Source: Seminavis robusta (lineage: Eukaryota; Bacillariophyta; Bacillariophyceae; Naviculales; Naviculaceae). From it: a stretch of DNA of 27,530 bases. Each line of letters opens with the position of its first letter. The first letter of the stretch is position 1. The DNA lies in assembly GCA_903772945.1 (NCBI GenBank), contig CAICTM010001532.1, positions 1 through 27,530 on the forward strand, given 5' to 3'. Below, one piece after another: positions 1 to 10,030 of the stretch. Made by a program: the position numbers and the translations under genes. Under the pieces are notes generated by a model. The model was given only the letters and a program-made list of their open reading frames with translations. It did no database searches and had not been told where the DNA came from.

Positions 1-94
1 TTGATTAGTTTTCATAGCTTTCTAATCTCTCTCATAACTTTCATTCTCTCAAACTCAAAACACTCAAAAGATCTTTACACTAGCTTTTAGCGTA
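1..94. other. AT- and pyrimidine-rich sequence 5' of the copia fragment, possibly LTR-derived
   Basis: These bases have no coding potential in the direction of the downstream element. They are rich in A, T and CTCT/TTTC runs. The stretch ends in TAG (92-94), directly before the retrotransposon reading frame. Diatom copia LTR ends often look like this, so this may be a piece of LTR fused to an internally deleted element. That is inference: no second LTR copy in the window allows a comparison. Confidence 0.3.
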
Positions 95-100
95 GTGCAC

Positions 101-1780
101 ATGTACATCGACCAAGCAATGACGGCACATGACAAGGATGAATTCTTCAAGGCCATGAAAAAGGAAGTGGACTCGCACACGGATAATGAGCACTGGATCG
201 TCATTCCCAGGTCGCAAGTGCCGGCCAACGACGACGTGCTACTGGCAGTGTGGGCATTCAGACGCAAACGGAAGATATCGACGAACGAGATATATAAATG
301 GAAGGCAAGATTGAACGTGCAAGGAGGAAAGCAGAAACACGGCGTCAACTACTGGGAAACATACTCACCAGTGGTAGGATGGTCGACAATCAGGCTGTTC
401 CTCATCCTCATGCTTTTGAATCAGTGGGAGTCCAAGCAGATAGACTTTGTGCTGGCCTTCCCACAAGCGGAGATAGAGTGCGACATGTACATGGAAATCC
501 CAGTTGGTTTCGAGTTCGAGGGAAGCCGCAGGGACCACGTGCTTCAGCTGAAACGGAACTTGTACGGGCAGAAACAGGCAGGAAGAGTGTGGAACCAGTT
601 CTTGCACGAAGGTCTGATCGTACGAGGATTTGTGCAGAGCAGTGTGGACATGTGCGTATATTACAAGGGCTCAGTGGTGCTGATGGTGTACATAGATGAC
701 GGCATATTTATAGGACCATCTCAAAAGGAGATCCAAGATTGCTACGACTCACTATGCAACGAGTACACGGATGCAGCCGGCAATAAGCACCGAGGCTACA
801 GTATGACGGATGAAGGGGACCTGAGCGACTACCTTGGAATCAAGGTCGAGCGACTCGACAATGGAACCATCAAACTGTCTCAGTCGCATCTGATCAACAG
901 CATACTCAAGGACCTGGGTTTCGAACACGACGGCAAGAGTGGGAAGAAAGCTACGAAGTCCAAACCTACGCCAGCACCATCCACGCAGAAGCTAAATAGA
1001 GATCCACACGGCACAGCTTACGATGAAGAATGGAGCTACAGAGCAATAGTGGGAAAGATGAATTTCTTGGAAAAGTCAACACGGCTTGACATCGCGTACT
1101 CCGTACATCAGTGCGCTAGGTTCTCCATCGATCCAAAAGAGTCCCATGCCAACGCCATTAAGCACATCGGCCGATACTTGGTCGGAACCAAGGAAAAGGG
1201 CATTATACTCAATCCACGTGACCATTCTTTCGACTGCTGGGTGGATGCAGATTTTGTGGGAAACTGGAACAAGATCGATGCTGAACTTGATTCTGGTACA
1301 GCCAAGTCTCGCACTGGCTACATAGTCACGTATGGCTGTTGTCCCGTAGTATGGGCATCGAAGATACAACGCGAAGTCGCCTTATCGATTACTGAGGCAG
1401 AATACCTCGCCGTATCTGAGAGTCTGCGATATGTCATACACTTGATGGAGCTGATGGAGGACGCAAAACGATTGGGTTGGACGATGACTACGGCAGCACC
1501 CAAGGTTCATTGCAAGGTCTGGGAGGACAACTCAGGAGCCCTCGAGATGGTGAGACTACCAAAGATGAGGTCCCGTACCAAGCACATCAATGTCAAATAC
1601 CACCATTTTAGGGAATATGTGCGCAATGGCAGAGTGTCGATCCACAAGGTCATCAGCGAACACCAGTTGGCTGACATAGCCACGAAGCCTCAACCAAGAG
1701 CTCTGTTCGAAGCACAGCGTGAAGGTCTGATGCAATGGGCCGCCGAGTTCATGACCCGCACAGCATCTGAGGGCATGTGA
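101..1780 (+). mobile_element. Ty1/copia retrotransposon fragment: reverse transcriptase and RNase H
   Basis: An uninterrupted frame of 560 codons from the first ATG (101) encodes the C-terminal half of a copia Pol polyprotein, which copies element RNA into DNA. Copia RT signatures are visible: DFVLAFPQA with ECDMYMEIP just after it, LKRNLYGQKQAGRVWNQ, and the catalytic YIDD box at 689-700 (YVDD is commoner). The RNase H domain follows, with acidic residues in CWVDADFVGNW, SITEAEYLAVSES and WEDNSGALEM, then the RTKHINVKYHHFREYV and ADIATKP motifs typical of the copia C-terminus. Gag, protease and integrase are absent. A TAG sits directly upstream, so the copy is 5'-truncated and probably non-autonomous, although the frame itself is intact and perhaps young. 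The in-frame GTG at 95 is not a likely start. Confidence 0.93.
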
Positions 1781-2096
1781 GATTATTGAAGCTGTAGCTC
1801 ACCAGGCTTCACTATCTAAGTAAACAGCATGCATAGCAGTACACAAGCCATGCCCTTGGTACATAACATGGACAAACCAAACTGTAACAAACAGTATTTG
1901 GAGACGCAGAAAGGTAATAAAACAACCTAAACTAAGCTCACAATTTGATAATCTTTCACCAAGGGCAACGGCAAAGAGGGCAATGACAACAACGCTGCCA
2001 TGCAACAAAAGGAAACAGACCCAAAGAAGAGAGCCGTCAGCCTTGGGCGACAGCAAACTAGCTAGCGAGCTAGCCAGCCGTTAGTTACGCTTGCCA
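1781..2096. other. Spacer between the copia fragment and the LRR gene
   Basis: No convincing gene is seen. This spacer should hold the 3' end of the retroelement and the 5' region of the LRR gene. Bases 2058-2075 carry a cluster of overlapping CTAG/GCTAGC palindromic words that recur in other spacers of the window. No clear TATA box or polypurine tract could be assigned. Confidence 0.5.
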
Positions 2097-4690
2097 ATGG
2101 ATAAGGAGGATACCGGTACTACCCAGGTCTGTGCAGAAAAAGATGCCGTTCAGGAAATATTGCACTCCCTGTATCAACAGCAGCTACAACAACGACAAAC
2201 CAGGAACGCTGTTGGTGAACAACAACAATCCAGGAATGCTGGTGATGCTACTATTAAACATGGTGACGTCTCCGACGCTCACCAGCATGTTAAAGAAGAC
2301 ACTTCTGACGTAGAGATGATCACCTTTAGCAAGGGCATCAAGGAAGCCTCCAGGCCACAAGAGACTGATCACGCTGGTGACGTACAGAGAACCAGACTTC
2401 CGCCATGGCACGGACTTACGGCGTTGGAGATATCAGATTCGATATTTTTTCCAGATGGACAAAAAGAAATCTCTCCAGCGCCAGACAGAGGGCCACAAAG
2501 AGTGTCACAAAGTTATGTGCGCGTCCCCGTGCCTGGTGCATATTCGGTCAGTGGGCCTTTTGCTGGTCAAAATAGCAACGAAGATCAGTTACCTGAAGAA
2601 CCCCAAGCACCCATCGATGCTGCTGTATCGAGGGAGTTCGATGAAGAAGATTTCGACTTCATTGACAGTGCAGAGCCAAGGTTATCCAGCGAGAGATCAA
2701 GGCAATACTGGAGGCTTAGGTTGCTCCGTGTCCTTTCACTGGAGGTCAACGTAGTTCTCATGGCAGTGTTTGCGGTCCTGCACAATTTTGGCGGTGTCTA
2801 TGAGAGGGCACAACAACAACAGTCTACCAACAGCCATTGAAATTCCATCGAGCCCACTAGCACTGACAGCTTCTCCAGCACAAACGCCAACTCTTCTTTT
2901 GGAGTTACTCAATTTACCAGATCATACACTGTCGGCTATGGAACGTTCAGAATCGCCTCAATCAAAAGCCTATCTATGGCTAGTCAACAATATCAGCAAC
3001 CAAACATCTACTCACAAGGATCTGCCGACCTATCTATGGCTAGTCAACAATATCAACAACCAAACCTCTACTCACAAGGATCTGCCAAAGTGGAGACTGA
3101 TCCAAAGATTTGCTCTGGCCACAATCTACTCTTCTTTGAGAGGAGATCATTGGGTGCAGCATCATGAATGGTTGGACTGGGAGACCAATGAATGCAACTG
3201 GGAACAAATAGATTACATCCAAGATTTCTCCAGCTGCAATGAGAGAGGAGAAATCAAGGCACTGGCATTTGAGAATGCCAATAATCTGGACGGATCAATT
3301 CCACCAGAGATTTCATTGTTGGGCCATAGTCTGCAGCTTGTTATATTCCGTCAACATAAGGAGCTCACTGGGGTCATCCCAACTGAAATTGGTCAGCTGA
3401 CCAAACTGACAAAGTTGACAATAAGTGCAACAAGTATTGTTGGAACACTTCCAACAAAATTTGGCACACTGCAGAGTCTGGAGACTCTTCAAATTCATTT
3501 GAACAAAATTGATGGCAAAATACCATCAGAGGTGGGCAAAGTAGGCAACCTATCGGAGCTGAGTTTCTTGAGCTCTGATATAACAGGTACGTCTCCAAAT
3601 TTTTGCACATCCTAGGCCCTACTGAGAAAGATGAACCTCACATTTTCTCCAACTTAGGCTTAGTGCCTGGTGAGATTTTCCAATTGCCAGGCCTCACAAG
3701 ATTAAATCTTTTTGGCTGCCAGAAGCTTACAGCTTACAATGTCCTTGATGAAGTTATTAGAAACTTGCACAACCTGCAACAGCTTCAACTGTCAGGTAGA
3801 ACTGCTGGGGCGGAGATATCAATTCCATATAAGATTTCCTTCAGGTTTGGCCTTGACAGAACCAGACATAGTGGTTGCAATGAGGATGGCTAACACTTCA
3901 TCATGATTCTTTGTCCGCAGCTGAACTTGGCAAACTAACAGAGTTAACGTCCCTTATATTGGCTGACTGGAAAATCATTGGCACTATACCAATTGAGCTT
4001 GGGAACTTGGTAGGGTTGGTATGTGATCTTGTTGTGGCCCTGTGTTCTGCTGCAACGGGTGTTTCTAAGCTTGTGAGGTTTCATGACTTGTACACAGAAA
4101 AGTCTCAGGTTGAGTGAGAACTCATTAGTAGGAACTTTGCCACAAGTGTTTCTTGCAATGAGCAGCGAGTATACTTGTGTTGGTGTAGCCTTGCTTCTGG
4201 ACACATATTGACTCACTCTGTTACCAACATTCCCGTCTGTCTCTTAGATCTGTCCGACCTTGCGCTTGGTTCCAATCGCTTGAAGGGAACACTACTGTTT
4301 GATTTCTTTTCCAAACTCACAAGGTTGCGACACGTGTACATCAACGACAACCAAATTTCGGGCTCTATTTCAAGGCAAGTTGGTCTGGCATCCAGCCTCA
4401 TCAGACTAGAACTGCAGAATACCAAGCTCTCTGGGCCAATGCCCACAGAGCTCTTGGCCTTGGACAACTTGACAAGCTTGGTAGTCACCAGCACATCCTT
4501 GTCAAGGAGCATTCCCGCAGAACTATGTGAAAAAATGTACAAGCACAAATGGAATTGCTTGGGTGTGTCTAACTGTGGACTTTTCCCAGTGAAAACCAAC
4601 ACAACAGTCTGCTCTGGAACGTCCCTTTGTGGTTGCGATTGCATTCCTTGCTCTGTAGGATCCCTAGCTAGGAAGCAAACAGAGTACTAG
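2097..4690 (+). CDS. Leucine-rich-repeat transmembrane protein, six exons
   Basis: Proposed exons are 2097-2793, 2879-3586, 3658-3795, 3921-4018, 4098-4182 and 4248-4690, together 722 codons plus stop with no internal stop. Residues 1-210 are hydrophilic and Gln/Asp/Glu-rich. A hydrophobic segment near residues 212-232 (VNVVLMAVFAVL) is a likely membrane anchor. The ectodomain has the pattern PDHTLSAMERSESPQSKAYLWL, WRLIQRFALATIY and GDHW, then plant-type LRRs (GSIPPEI, GVIPTEIGQLTKL, GKIPSEVGKVGNL, GTIPIELGNL), and ends in a Cys-rich tail with LCGCDCIPC. There is no kinase domain. The protein is probably type II, with a cytosolic N-terminus and the LRRs outside. Three intron junctions split a Gly or Ala codon in phase 1. 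The last donor (4183) and first acceptor (2860, 2869 or 2878 all keep frame) are least certain. A TTG six bases upstream is ignored in favour of the ATG. Ligand and pathway are unknown. Confidence 0.8.
2969..3088 (+). repeat. 60-bp in-frame tandem duplication in the LRR gene
   Basis: Two adjacent 60-base units, 2969-3028 and 3029-3088, differ at only three positions (57/60 identical). Each encodes 20 residues beginning YLWLVNN and ending THKDLP, so the frame is kept. Many related LRR proteins carry one WL segment here, ahead of the WRLIQRFALAT cap. The near identity suggests a recent slippage or unequal crossover. Confidence 0.95.
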
Positions 4691-4697
4691 CTAGTAC
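4684..4697. repeat. Perfect 14-bp palindrome over the LRR stop codon
   Basis: The sequence GTACTAGCTAGTAC is its own reverse complement and contains the TAG stop (4688-4690) of the LRR gene. It joins two words, TAGCTA and GTAC, that are frequent in the spacers of this window. No function can be assigned. Confidence 0.9.
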
Positions 4698-4890
4698 ACC
4701 TTAATAACTGCGGGATGTGAGTGAGACCGCTGTTCTGCCGTGGGCTATTACTTTTCTAAAAACCACAGCTTTTAAGGGTACTCTTAGGGTTAATCTGGTA
4801 GATCCACCTTTCGCAACCACCACAACTCACATCGCAGAACTCCAGCTGAAAGGCCACAACCACAAAGGAACAAACACCGCCACTATCACC

Positions 4891-6333
4891 ATGTTGCGAA
4901 GAGGCCCGGCAGCCAGACGCAGGAGAAGGGCAGCCCCCGATCGACCACAAGAAGAACCTGGCGATCACCAGAACGTAACCGCTCCCTTGGAGGCTGGTGG
5001 ATCCTGTTTGAATCTCGATTTGTGCATGGGTGCTGCCACGGTTCTGGAACGACTGCGACGAGTCAATTCCGCCATTATGAGTGTTTCTTTGGAAGTGAAT
5101 CTCATGTCGGAACTCATATTTGACCAAGAATGGATGGCCATCATGGAATCCATGGGTTCCTTGCCTTCGATCCGCACCGTCTCGTTGAGTTTTCGAATCC
5201 GAATTCCCATTCCCACCCAAGCCTTTACCAAACTGATCGAACTGGCCACTCCCATGGAGCAGTTGAATCTGGTGGGCCTGCAATTGTCCCATACCATAAT
5301 TCGAACGACAACAAGTTCGACTACTAGTGAGGAAGGAGAAGTATCACCCGTCAACGAATTGATTCGGGCATGTCAGAACGCCAAGACGTTGACCAGAATC
5401 CATCTGTGTCGCTACCGGCCAGTACCTCTGTATTCCACAGCAGCATCAGGCCATGTTCGGTTGGCGGACCCACTGCTCTTAGCCCTCTCCAACTTGCCAA
5501 ACTGCCAATTGTTTCACTTGGAGAGAACAAATGTCTTTACCAATCCACAACACAACAACAACAACCCTGATTTGCTAGATTTAATTTGTCGATCACCCTT
5601 TTCGAAATTGAAGATTGGACTGCAAGATCGTGCCATCCAATTGCAACAACCAATACCCAAAATGGCAGTCGCCTTCCAACACAATCCACGCTTAAAAGAA
5701 CTCATTATTCAACACACCATAGACCAACCGGCTCTGGAAGCCATATCCGAGTTGCTACGGACCAACCAAACCCTCGAAAAACTCTCTCTGCTACGAATAC
5801 AGTGCGACAACTGGAGTACCGTCTTGCAAAACCATGCTCTAGAACACAACACGACCCTACAGAGCCTCGAGTTGAGCATTATTCTCTCCCGTGCCGACCG
5901 GTCGCTGTTAAAGACCAACTGGAGCAACTTGGCCATGTCCCTGAGCCATCACAATTCCCGTCTCACCACGCTCCATGTGGATTTGGCGGGTGCACGGCAT
6001 GGCTCTGGTCTTGCCACGGAACCCTTGTTGAAGATGCTCCGAGAGGACAACTTTGTGCTGCAAAACATTGTCATCAATCGCAACACGGTCCCATTGCACC
6101 CTGATATTCTCTTTTACTTGAAGTTGAACAAGATTGGGAGGAACAAATTGTTGCGACAACAAGCCGTGGCATCCGAAACGGAACTTGTGGCCAACAGCAA
6201 CAAGGGAAGTCTTCGGGACGATTGGATTCAAACGTTGATCAAACACAAATCCAATGTCCGCATCTTGCACTATTTCATCTGCCGAGATCCCAGCATTATT
6301 ATCCCACTTACGCTTAGTGCTACTACTTGTTGA
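4891..6333 (+). CDS. RNI-type leucine-rich-repeat protein (ribonuclease-inhibitor-like fold), single exon
   Basis: From the ATG at 4891 (ACC before it, a fair eukaryotic context) the protein is 480 residues; the open frame reaches back to a GTG at 4717 but contains no earlier ATG. The N-terminus is Arg/Pro-rich (GPAARRRRRAAPDRPQ). The body consists of irregular repeats of RNI type: NELIRACQNAKTLTRIHLCR, ALSNLPNCQLFHLERT, ELLRTNQTLEKLSLL, LEHNTTLQSLELS, LLKMLREDNFVLQNIVINRN. The C-terminal block NKIGRNKLLRQ, then WIQTLIKH and LHYFICRDPSI, matches the usual end of a large diatom family of RNI-like proteins. No signal peptide or membrane segment is evident. Such proteins usually mediate protein contacts; the partner here is unknown. 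Its last 11 bases overlap the end of the opposite-strand TauE-like pseudogene. Confidence 0.78.
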   Translation: MLRRGPAARRRRRAAPDRPQEEPGDHQNVTAPLEAGGSCLNLDLCMGAATVLERLRRVNSAIMSVSLEVNLMSELIFDQEWMAIMESMGSLPSIRTVSLSFRIRIPIPTQAFTKLIELATPMEQLNLVGLQLSHTIIRTTTSSTTSEEGEVSPVNELIRACQNAKTLTRIHLCRYRPVPLYSTAASGHVRLADPLLLALSNLPNCQLFHLERTNVFTNPQHNNNNPDLLDLICRSPFSKLKIGLQDRAIQLQQPIPKMAVAFQHNPRLKELIIQHTIDQPALEAISELLRTNQTLEKLSLLRIQCDNWSTVLQNHALEHNTTLQSLELSIILSRADRSLLKTNWSNLAMSLSHHNSRLTTLHVDLAGARHGSGLATEPLLKMLREDNFVLQNIVINRNTVPLHPDILFYLKLNKIGRNKLLRQQAVASETELVANSNKGSLRDDWIQTLIKHKSNVRILHYFICRDPSIIIPLTLSATTC

Positions 6334-6770
6334 AGAACAAGTTGTGTCTCAAGTTGGTGGCGGCTCGCAGTATGGACCGTCCTCCAAAGAGCACCAAGGA
6401 TGACATGTACAATTGATGCAAGTGTTCACTATCCAACGACAGTGCCAATAGTCGCCCAGAATGGCACCGCCACACACATGTCCCGCTGTGGCAAGGGGAA
6501 TCGCATGAATCCGCAACACAGCTGATGTCAGGATGGAAGGAATGATGGCGCACATGGCCGTTCCTTGCACGCAACGATGATCGAGATTCGTCATTTCCGT
6601 CAAGTAGGACATGCACAAACAACCTCCCACTCCCATCATGTTACTGAGGATGCCTGAGAACAGACCAAAGGATGCAAAATGAAGGAACTTTTGTAGTGAT
6701 CCAACTGTTGGGATTGTTGTAATAGTAGGTCATTGGTGTCGTACACAACAACGGGTGGATCGTCAGCCAT
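6323..6770 (-). pseudogene. TauE/SafE-like membrane permease fragment, frameshifted
   Basis: Read from 6770 towards 6323, the family sequence appears in three pieces. The ATG frame gives MADDPPVVVYDTNDLLLQQ. The frame then breaks near 6690, and a second frame gives KFLHFASFGLFSGILSNMMG, CMSYLTEMTNLDHRCVQGTA and IIPSILTSA. It breaks again near 6440, and the last frame gives LSLDSEHLHQLYMSSLVLFG followed by GRSILRAA, ending at a TAG (6323-6325). The GxLSNMMGVGG and hydrophobic helices resemble the C-terminal half of TauE/SafE permeases (sulfite/organosulfonate-type export), with glycine-rich helix turns. The N-terminal half is not found. At least two frame breaks and the missing half make it a relic; intron explanations fail because neither break has room for one. 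Confidence 0.7.
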
Positions 6771-7208
6771 GGTTGTTGTTGACGCTTGTTGCTTGACTTT
6801 TTCAAATTAGTTGTTGCCGTCGCTTCTTGGCTCTTTCTTGGATCCAAAAATGAGTGGGGAGCAGTACAATACGGCTAGTTGCTAGCTACCGGTACCCCCG
6901 ATGAGAGAAAGGCGGCAGAGAGAAAGATGGTATAATATTATCAACGTGGCCAGCTGCAAAAGGGCGAAGGGAAAAGGCACGCCACCAATACGCTGATCTC
7001 CTCTGGATCCATTGAAATGGCGTGATGCCTGGCATTCACCACGGTAGAGCAACGCATGAATAGCCCAGGCATAAAAAAAGCTGAGCACTGGCCTTGACAC
7101 TTTCCAGGAGCTCCTCGCAGCATGAGATCCATACTTGTGGCGCCAAGCATTCTATGCAAAAAAGCCAGCGACGGGTGAAGGACGGGGACAACGGTAATTG
7201 TGCTTTGT
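6771..7208. other. Spacer without a recognised gene
   Basis: This holds the 5' side of the TauE-like relic and the 3' flank of the methylthiotransferase gene. Only short unsupported open frames are present. Bases 6881-6896 fuse three palindromic words (TAGCTA, ACCGGT, GGTACC) that recur in other spacers. Confidence 0.5.
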
Positions 7209-9598
7209 TTACTCCTCAACGATTGTCCCTGAGAGGTAAAACGTTTGACATGTATCAATGTGCACCTTCACTAGCTTGCCTCGGAGCTCGTCAATGTCAC
7301 CATCACAATAAACGATAAACCCGTGAGTGGATCTTCCCATGACCTGTGTGGGTCTCTTCACATTTCTTTCTTCCACCAGAATTTCTACAGTTCTACCCAT
7401 CAAGCGGGATCGCCGTTGCGCCGCATGCTGCAGATTGAGTTCATTGATGCGCCGCAGACGATCTTGCTTTGCATCGTCCGCAACTTGATTGTCCCACAGA
7501 GCCGCAGGTGTATTGGGTCGTGGCGAGTAGGCTGCCGTATTGACAGTATCAAACACAACTTCCTCCATCAAACTCAAGGTTTCTTGAAACTGCTCTTCGG
7601 TTTCGCCCGGAAATCCCACAATCACGTCTGCGGTAATGGCGGCATCAGGGAGACGGGAACGTATCCGATCTACAATGTGCAGGTACTTTTCGCGTGTATG
7701 TCCTCTTCCCATGGCAGCCAGCACCTCGTTGGATCCACTCTGAAAGGGGATGTGGAAGTTCTCACATGCCGCATCCGTTTCTGCAACGGCATCGACGACT
7801 CCCAATGACATGTAACGTGGGTGGGATGTCACAAAGCGGAGTCTTTCCAAACCTGGAATATCTCCCACTATCCTGATCAAGTCCGAGAATTTGCGTTTGG
7901 GAATCATGTCTCTTCCGTAAGCACTGCAATTTTTAAAGTCAAGCATGGATTTATTCGATCAATCAGAGAACGGTTAGAAATGGAGTAGAGGTTCCCTTGC
8001 CACAAATATTCCACTGTTACTGCATGCAGCGCAACGTTGTACATGTATCAGCAACAAAGAAAAAGGTAACTTACTCAATGTTTTGTCCCAACAAGGTCAC
8101 TTCTTTGTATCCCTGTTGGACCAACTCGGAAATTTCTGCGATAATACTCTCGACGGGCCTCGACTGTTCGACTCCTCGTGTGGTGGGTACAATGCAAAAG
8201 GTACACCTTTCATTGCATCCATAAATGACATTGACCCATGCCGCCACTGTGGATTGTCGTCTTGGTTTGGTGGAATCTTCCATAATATGTGTGGCTTCAG
8301 TAGCAACAACTTGATTTCCCATGGACACATCTTCCAAAAGATCACCAATGCGGTTCGCGTACTGAATATTATGGGAACAAACAGCAAAAAAACAAATGCG
8401 CAGTGACGATGAGACAAGAAAAGTTCGTTAGTCGATCGAGAACCGGGCAGCAAAAAGGCGAGCAAACGATTTGGCGTTTCCCCAAAAAACATGCTGCCAA
8501 CTCAACTAATTCAACTGTACGAACTCTTACCTGTGGTCCCATGACCAGATCCACTTCGGGGCATCGTCTCAGGAGTGCTTCTCCCTCTTGTTGCGCCACA
8601 CAGCCCGCGACAATAATGGTGACATCTTCTCCCTCTCGCTTTCGTTTGGCATGTGGTCCAATGTAGGAATACACCTTTTGTTCGGCGTGATCACGAATGC
8701 TGCAGGTATTCAATACTACAATATCTGGTTTTTTACTGTCGTCGTTGTTGCGTGGTTGAATTCCCAAATTTTGCAATTGTCCTTCCATTCGTTCCGAATC
8801 GGCGCGGTTCATTTGACATCCCATGGTTTCCATTTGGTAGGTTTTGGGTGAATGTTGTTGTGGTTGTTGACGACGACTGCGTTTGTTGGTTTTGGTTTTG
8901 CGTGGTTTTCGCACCGATGCCATTTTTCGGACATCGGCCATGACATCGACGACCTGTACCAGATGATACCCCACCGAGGATTCCACCATGACGATATCTC
9001 CTGGTTTGGTGGTGATTTGTACCATTTGTTGTCGCGCTTCGGGTGGGAAAATCATGTCCAAATGTTCGTCGGGGTCTTCTTCTTTATTATTAGCAATAGG
9101 TTGGGTATCTTCTTTTTCGTCATCTTGCTGTTGTTTGGGCACATTCATCCATCCCAACGAACCTCCCTTGTCTCGTGTGGCAGTACACGAACTAATCTGT
9201 TGTGCCAGATCCGAAAACCCCGTGTGAGCGGCTCGCAATTGGTGCAAACTGACTTCGGCCAATTCGCGCGACGCAAACAAAATGTGGGCCAGTCGAATGG
9301 CCGTCAAGTACTGACGTCCCGCACCGGTGGCAATAATCTTGCGCGAATCCACTTCGGTACCTCGGAGTGTCGGATATCGGGGAAGTGGCGTTGTTGATGT
9401 TGTGTTGGTGGTGGTTTCACGAGGAGACGATAGCACCATTCGTCGTGTTGTGGAGTGTCTTGTCATGGCAGCAGAAGAAGAAATACCAGTGACGGGAGAA
9501 AAGGCCGTCGTCATCCATTGGTGGTGGAGCAGTGCTGGTAGCACCAACAGTCCCACAAGAGTTCTCGAGGAGGCTATTGTCGGTCTCATCATCTTCAT
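7209..9598 (-). CDS. miaB: Plastid-targeted parvulin (PpiC) domain fused to MiaB-type tRNA methylthiotransferase
   Basis: Exons (minus strand) are 9598-8531, 8361-8075 and 7923-7209. Introns are 169 bp (phase 0) and 151 bp (phase 2; GA|T gives QNIDAYGRD). The product is 689 residues from the ATG at 9598; the frame opens further back to an ATG at 9718. The chosen start gives a signal peptide (hydrophobic [11 protein letters not shown]) ending TTA|FSP, the A|F motif of diatom plastid import. Residues about 100-220 are a parvulin-type PPIase: [51 protein letters not shown]. From about 250 comes the methylthiotransferase N-domain ([45 protein letters not shown]), then the radical-SAM motif GCNERCTFC (Cys 405, 409, 412), [30 protein letters not shown] and a C-terminal TRAM domain. 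MiaB makes 2-methylthio-N6-isopentenyl-A37 in tRNA; here probably plastid tRNA. Confidence 0.92.
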
Positions 9599-10030
9599 CT
9601 TCAGTACATCTATCATCAAAGTGGCTTCGTATCTTCTATTCTCGGCATAAATGGATCCACAGTTCGAGGACAGCTTAGCGAGCCAAGATTTGAGATCCTG
9701 TTGCAGCAGCTGTTTCATTGCCTTTCCTGCGTGCAGTGGGGTGAGGCGGTGAGGCGAGTTGATGGCTTGGCATTTGGCATCAGCTGGAAGAGACTGACGT
9801 ATGATATGTGCAATGAAGGCCAGACGGTGAAGTCTTTGTTCGTGACTAAGTCAAGACTGCCTCCAGCCGGTTCCCGGTTGAAGTTTTTCTAGGATCCAAG
9901 GAATGCCAACACCACATTTGCCTCCAACACAACACTACTTGCAAGAGGAAAACAGAGAAGAACTAAAGGTGGAAGACAACGCCACTTTTTGGTCCATTGC
10001 ATCGATTTCGTTCTGTCATCTGATCCCACC
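9599..10030. promoter_or_regulatory. Shared divergent promoter region of the miaB-like and CHLM genes
   Basis: About 430 bases separate the two proposed ATGs of head-to-head genes, so both promoters must lie here or extend into the genes. No TATA box or named binding site is clear. A short GTGAGGCG direct repeat lies near 9739-9755. An in-frame ATG at 9718 would shorten the spacer to about 310 bases. Regulation of both genes from this spacer is inferred only from orientation. Confidence 0.5.

Noticed and set aside
2770..2840. Frameshift separating the LRR gene into two genes
   Set aside because: A phase-1 GT-AG intron starting at 2794 with acceptor at 2860, 2869 or 2878 restores one frame, and three other introns in the gene behave similarly. 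It remains an alternative until transcripts are seen.
4756..5354. Minus-strand open frames of 178 and 129 codons opposite the RNI-LRR gene
   Set aside because: The plus strand carries clear RNI repeats; the minus frames have composition typical of antisense shadows and no domain.
6882..7258. Minus-strand frames of 72 and 105 codons
   Set aside because: They overlap the 3' end of the methylthiotransferase gene in other frames and show no recognisable sequence.
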